DNA of 35,738 nucleotides from Mnemiopsis leidyi (lineage: Eukaryota; Ctenophora; Tentaculata; Lobata; Bolinopsidae). The position numbers and the translations under genes are program-made. Shown here one piece after another: positions 33,101 to 35,738 of this stretch. The DNA lies in NCBI GenBank assembly GCA_000226015.1, contig JH152723.1, forward strand, positions 131,760 through 167,497, written 5' to 3'. A model generated the notes under the pieces. The model searched no databases, was not told the DNA's origin, and saw only the letters and a program-made list of their open reading frames with translations. The first letter of the stretch is position 1. Each line of letters opens with the position of its first letter.

Positions 33101-34104
33101 CGGGAACTTGTTTCCCTCGTTCTTTAAGAATGAGTTGGAAAGTTCGAAAATATCTCTGTCTGAAGAAACTTCATGCACTTTCTTTCCCAGACGGCTAATA
33201 GATTTGCTAATGAATTTCCCAAACAAGTTTAATGTATAAAGGACTCTACTTCTTTGTCTAAAATGTAATTAGAAGAGTCAGGATACGACCACAGAAGTGT
33301 CACCTTGGCGTGGTTTGTCACATGACAACCCGAGACAAGCTATTGTAGCTGCACGTGTACCATTAGTTAGCACGTGCGACACAATCCTCGGCACAAGCCC
33401 TCACTTGACAGTTTTCAGGCTTTAATCAGATTAAATGGCTTTAACGTACGTGCGAATTTTAACTAATTCTGTCAATAAATTGAGCAGTATTGATGCCATA
33501 ATCAATTAATTTCCGCAAGTGTTTATTGAATTTGCAACATTTCTGCAGCATGCCGCCCCCGCACACCCCTCGACCTTTTTCCTTGACACGGCAGTTTCCA
33601 TGAGAATTATCAACACTCAAGTAGAAATATGATGAGTGGAATCTTCAAATAAAATTAACTGGAAACACTTGCACAATATTTCACGTTTATTTTCAGTCAT
33701 TATACAGCGTAAAAGTAAGAATAGACTTAGAATAAGAATAAGACAGAATATTTGCTGTTGGCGGGATGAGTTATTTTCCTGTTCTCAGCAAAGCCCAATA
33801 AAGTCAAGAGAATAAACCAAAAATAAAGAAGATAACAAGTAAAACTACTTCTTTCCAAATATCATGCTATCGTGTCTTGATGCTGTTTATGCGTCTAATA
33901 CCCCCCTCCCCCACCCCCACTTCCCTGGAATTATCATGATTCTAGCTCCATTAATTTACTTTATTATAATCTATTTTAAATTGAACAGTCCTTAATGAAT
34001 TCACTTTTTTCAGGACCAAGTGGAGAAGAGAGAAAGCAATGATGAAACAGGGGAACAGGAACAACCTCCTTATGTCCTGTGACAGTGACCACATGATCCA
34101 ATAG
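21013..34104 (+). CDS. NK-like (ANTP-class) homeobox transcription factor, eight-exon model
   Basis: This is a nuclear DNA-binding factor, probably a repressor that recruits Groucho/TLE. My model joins 21013-21132, 21581-21756, 22858-22935, 26964-27149, 27211-27260, 29544-29626, 30504-30592 and 34014-34104 in phase into about 290 residues. Exon 1 holds an EH1 motif (FSIENLL, 28-34), exon 2 a Ser/Pro-rich linker, and exon 5 an acidic patch. The homeodomain (about 209-268) begins [17 protein letters not shown] and ends [16 protein letters not shown], with N51, R53, W48 and F49 intact. Only 22 residues follow it. FSxAQVFxLER and YLSxxxR resemble NK3 and HMX/NK5, while TKWRRE recalls TLX and BarH, so I call it NK-like without an orthologue. 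The homeodomain exons are certain; the N-terminal exons rest on phase and composition. Introns after Q23 and within R53 of the homeodomain are unusual. Confidence 0.8.
21581..21756 (+). CDS. Homeobox gene exon 2 (Ser/Pro-rich linker)
   Basis: The acceptor TTTCCCTCAG opens a 58-codon frame, phase 0 in and phase 2 out at GTGAGT, rich in Ser, Pro and Thr ([19 protein letters not shown]...). The other frames of the same block contain stops. Low-complexity linkers of this kind are typical between EH1 and homeodomain. An overlapping frame ending at 21726 is a shadow. Confidence 0.6.
22858..22935 (+). CDS. Homeobox gene exon 3 (78 nt)
   Basis: The acceptor GCCCGCAG and donor GTAAAC bound a block that stays open in the frame set by exon 2 ([20 protein letters not shown]...). 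Its length is a multiple of three, so it could be skipped without a frameshift. An array of CRE-like repeats starts right at the donor. Confidence 0.5.
22945..23130. repeat. Degenerate tandem repeat with CRE-like cores, homeobox intron 3
   Basis: Four to five units of about 35-55 bp carry CAATCACATTCTCA followed by AACTGACGTA-type cores (about 22947, 22991, 23027, 23060 and 23096). TGACGTAA/TGACGTAT are half-CRE sites for bZIP factors. The array begins within about 10 bases of the exon 3 donor. Confidence 0.6.
26391..26426. promoter_or_regulatory. Paired RFX X-box-like motifs
   Basis: GTCTCCATGGAAAC at 26410-26423 fits the RFX X-box pattern (RYYNCCATRGMAAC-like). CTCTATGGAAACAAGG just before it (26391-26406) is a partial direct copy. 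RFX factors control ciliary and some developmental genes. Both lie in intron 3 of the homeobox gene, about 540 bp before exon 4. Confidence 0.45.
26964..27149 (+). CDS. Homeobox gene exon 4 (186 nt)
   Basis: The acceptor TACCTCCCAG and donor GTAAGT enclose 62 codons open in the frame inherited from exon 3, giving [18 protein letters not shown] and then [14 protein letters not shown]. Without splicing the frame stops at once (TAA inside the donor). Its length is also a multiple of three. No known domain is seen. Confidence 0.55.
27211..27260 (+). CDS. Homeobox gene exon 5 (acidic micro-exon)
   Basis: This 50-nt block converts phase 2 to the phase needed by the homeodomain exon and encodes [17 protein letters not shown], an acidic patch of the kind often seen just before NK-class homeodomains. 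The preceding intron would be only 61 bases. A competing choice, 27209-27282, uses a stronger GTAAGT donor and also satisfies the phases, but reads a different, non-acidic frame. I prefer the acidic version on composition. Confidence 0.45.
28365..28391. repeat. 10-bp hairpin, homeobox intron 5
   Basis: CTCTCAACTT and AAGTTGAGAG are exact complements with a six-base loop (ACGAGC), followed by ATTGAGAG. The role is unknown. Confidence 0.6.
28521..28762. repeat. 72-78-bp tandem repeat, three full units, with poly-C expansion
   Basis: Units 28521-28597, 28598-28669 and 28670-28747 each run from TAGGCTGCTC through CTTGGCCTGAACTAACT and CTAACCGCACAACCCCTCA to GCAGATAAAG. A truncated fourth copy follows (28748-28762). 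Unit 1 has the CTGTCC...C tract expanded to an unbroken C-run of about 15. Each unit carries one AGATAA core. The array lies in the intron before the homeodomain exon. Confidence 0.85.
29544..29626 (+). CDS. Homeobox gene exon 6 (homeodomain N-terminal part)
   Basis: Acceptor TTTTTACCCTGCAG, donor CAG/GTACAG. It encodes the basic arm and helix 1 ([18 protein letters not shown] and on to KFATQ, homeodomain position 23). F8, L16 and F20 are present. The next intron falls between positions 23 and 24. Confidence 0.9.
29627..30503. other. Homeobox intron 6 (inside the homeodomain)
   Basis: This 877-base intron splits homeodomain positions 23 and 24. It is AT-rich, with several TTAAT-type homeodomain cores (for example near 29828, 29899 and 29941), but nothing else stands out. 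Confidence 0.45.
30504..30592 (+). CDS. Homeobox gene exon 7 (homeodomain helices 2-3)
   Basis: Acceptor CCTTCTTTTGCAG, donor AG/GTAAGC. It encodes homeodomain positions 24-52 plus two bases of R53: [16 protein letters not shown], then [13 protein letters not shown]. Recognition-helix residues W48, F49, Q50 and N51 are intact. Q50 is typical of the ANTP class. Confidence 0.95.
32036..32649. promoter_or_regulatory. Second CACGTG cluster, in the last homeobox intron
   Basis: CACGTG occurs at 32036, 32263, 32399, 32425, 32443, 32584 and 32644, three of them within about 50 bp (32399-32448). GGTCACGTGACC is an extended palindrome. A perfect CRE, TGACGTCA, lies at 32003-32010 among other ACGT cores. 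Isolated further copies occur at 31596, 33352 and 33371. The same motif combination marks the upstream promoter, which suggests an enhancer or alternative promoter using the same factors. Confidence 0.5.
33900..33926 (-). other. G-rich tract with quadruplex potential
   Basis: On the minus strand the tract reads GGGAAGTGGGGGTGGGGGAG and continues into a run of Gs: four runs of three or more G with short loops. It lies about 90 bases before the final exon acceptor, so in the pre-mRNA it is a C-rich pyrimidine stretch. Confidence 0.5.
34014..34104 (+). CDS. Homeobox gene exon 8 (end of homeodomain, C-terminus)
   Basis: The acceptor TTTTTTCAG completes R53 and continues [15 protein letters not shown] before a short tail ending SCDSDHMIQ and TAG (34102-34104). 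A 36-bp tandem duplication spans the tail and the stop, so a second in-frame copy of tail and stop lies in the 3' UTR. Confidence 0.9.
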
Positions 34105-34146
34105 ACTCTGTCCTGTGACAGTGACCACATGATCCAATAGACTCTG
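34072..34146. repeat. 36-bp tandem duplication spanning the homeobox stop codon
   Basis: The unit TCCTGTGACAGTGACCACAT...ACTCTG (36 bp) occurs twice without mismatch (about 34074-34109 and 34110-34145). It includes codons for SCDSDHMIQ and the TAG stop. Since 36 is divisible by three, the second copy repeats the same peptide and stop in frame within the 3' UTR. Confidence 0.9.
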
Positions 34147-35235
34147 ACCAAGCCCCACAACTTTTCTGTGCGATTGAGAAGTTTATTTCTTGTATTTCTT
34201 CTGAATCTGTTCGGCAACTTTGGAAAGTTGGTGAAAGTAAAGACAAAGTATCAAGTTTTGGTGGACGTGAACGGTTGGTAGCAATCGCCGATTCTGCAGA
34301 AGTTAGCAGAAGATGATCTTTTTGAGCTAGCAGTTGCACTCAAAAGGATCAATCAATCAAACTTTTCTTTGATGACTGATGACTGATTGAAATATTTGAT
34401 GTAACATATTTGTAGTTTTTAAGTGTTGTACTTTTAGTCGAGTTCAAATGGCGTATGTTCTACTCCGGTGAATGTGATTCCGATTCATGACGTCCGGTTG
34501 AGTTACGTTTTTTTGTTTTTGTTGTATTTTCACGTGTTTATTATTCAACAACGGTGGAAAGATTAACATTTTCAATGTTCAACTCTTTGGGTAATTGTCC
34601 CTGATAGCGACATGTTCATTTCAAACAAATTGTTGGAAACTTTTTATTTTTAAAAACCGAATGTTACGTGAATGTGAGACTACCCAATCGTTACTCTTGT
34701 TACACTAATACATAATAGTAATAATTTTGATACATTTTTACTTTTTAGTACAAGTAGCACTAGTTTTTTGTCATAACAGTTTATTATGAGTACTTGGTAC
34801 TACACATTACCATTACCTTCCTATACAATACCTGTACATGGATGGCATAATTCGTATTTGTATTACATTGAATAATTAATTAGCCGGTACCATTTTATTT
34901 TTAATCGAATGTTTTCTTTTTCATGGCTGAAAATTTTTGGGAGACGTTCACAGTTCACAATTATGTTTTAACATTTAAAACCAAAATTAAGTCAACTTTA
35001 CCACTCCCGCGATCAATCCTAATCATAATTTATATTAATTTATAGGCATAGCTGAATCATGAATCTTGTTTCGTGTGTGGATGGCAGGGTAACAATAGTC
35101 TTGCATGCTGAAACCCCAGCGCCACACTTATAATTATATTTATAACTTAATCAGTTTTTAAACCTATAGACTCTGTTGCCGCAGAGAGAGCCACGCATCG
35201 GCCGGTTGCGGTAAATGCAATGCGCGTGCCACTGC
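34147..35235. other. 3' flank of the homeobox gene
   Basis: AT-rich DNA without a supported gene. I found no AATAAA or ATTAAA close to the stop, so the poly(A) site is not placed. A duplicated GATGACT at about 34371-34385 is the only small feature. Confidence 0.4.
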
Positions 35236-35738
35236 TTGACGAGATGATATCCGTCTACCGTTCTAACGAGCTGCGTGAGTCGGGTATCACCGCGACAAGC
35301 CACTGCCGTATGCCCATAGACATATCCAAATCCTATCTTACCGGACTATCTTATCATAGGCATTGACTATCTTACCGGGCGCTGACAATATGGACAAGGT
35401 TAGACTTAGAGTTTGGAGTTGTCGCAGTGATACCCAACTCTCGCAGCTCAAAGCTGAACGTTTCGTTAGATCATCAAGATCAAGAACGGTAGGTCGGTAG
35501 ATGGACATAACAATCTCGTCAAGGATAAAGCAATTGCCATGTATGCTGTAGAACTTAGCCCTGCTAGTGCTACCGCGAAGTGCGGCCCACCCCGGGCGTG
35601 CGACAATGTAGAACCCCGTTGACGAAATGATATCTGTCTAACGCCAGGAGAGCAGCAAGCTGTGAGTCCCGCGCAAGTCAGATTACACCACGACAAGAAC
35701 CTACGTTGCACTTGTACGGCAGACTCACGCAGCTAAAG
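35236..35738. repeat. Inverted-repeat mosaic at the window end
   Basis: The block at 35236-35300 (TTGACGAGATGATATCCGTC ... GAGCTGC ... GGGTATCACCGCGACAAG) reappears inverted at about 35418-35515. It reappears again in direct orientation, with indels, at about 35619-35700 (TTGACGAAATGATATCTGTC ... CGACAAG). The last bases (GACTCACGCAGCT) start another inverted copy. A related copy lies at 15.1 kb. The GC content is higher than the surroundings. It looks like a cluster of short foldback elements and probably continues beyond the window. Confidence 0.7.

Larger units (their letters stand above)
30593..34013. other. Homeobox intron 7 (3.4 kb)
   Basis: It separates the last base of the R53 codon from the first two. 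It contains the E-box cluster, a 140-codon ATG frame overlapping that cluster (32158-32580) without recognisable domain, and a C-rich tract at 33900-33926. I see no nested gene with support. Confidence 0.45.

Overview
The window is animal (metazoan) nuclear DNA. It has spliced genes with GT-AG introns, AATAAA poly(A) signals, wide AT-rich intergenic space, an ANTP-class homeobox gene with an EH1 repressor motif, and microsomal P450 and UDP-GlcNAc pathway enzymes of animal type. I could not identify the phylum; an invertebrate, possibly an early-branching one, fits the modest intron sizes. A short run of Ns (12979-12992) marks an assembly gap.

Layout, all confident genes on the + strand. (1) 1-177: probable last codons of an unidentified gene. 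(2) 845-2335: UAP1, UDP-N-acetylhexosamine pyrophosphorylase, complete in one coding exon. (3) 3744-8964: PGM3/AGM1, phosphoacetylglucosamine mutase, reconstructed as nine exons coding 541 residues. Its second intron carries a 1.6-kb foldback transposon-like element. (4) 8965-12271: non-coding, with a Z-DNA-prone alternating GC tract. (5) 12272-15057: a cytochrome P450 of the CYP4 clan, three exons, 492 residues. (6) 15058-21012: about 6 kb without a convincing gene, containing a copy of a dispersed repeat, a GATAA-dense stretch, a TGGTCA-rich block and a 33-bp minisatellite. (7) 21013-34104: an NK-like homeobox gene that I reconstruct as eight exons coding about 290 residues: EH1 motif, Ser/Pro-rich linker, acidic patch, then a homeodomain interrupted by two introns. 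(8) 34105-35738: 3' flank, ending in a mosaic of inverted repeats related to the copy near 15.1 kb.

How the genes relate: PGM3 makes GlcNAc-1-phosphate and UAP1 converts it to UDP-GlcNAc, so two consecutive enzymes of one pathway lie head to tail about 1.4 kb apart. The P450 and the homeobox gene have no evident link to them. The homeobox gene has the most regulatory-looking DNA: six CACGTG E-boxes in about 255 bp just upstream of its ATG, a second cluster of seven in its last intron, paired RFX X-box-like sites, and tandem repeats holding CRE-like and GATA-like motifs.

The exon models come from reading splice sites and phases by eye. PGM3 and the P450 are well constrained by protein conservation. 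The homeobox N-terminal exons rest on phase compatibility and composition and need transcript support. I found no clear candidate for an entirely new molecular system. The most unusual items are the UAP1-PGM3 pathway pair, the twin E-box clusters in the homeobox locus, the large foldback element, and a micro-exon that can be read in two frames.
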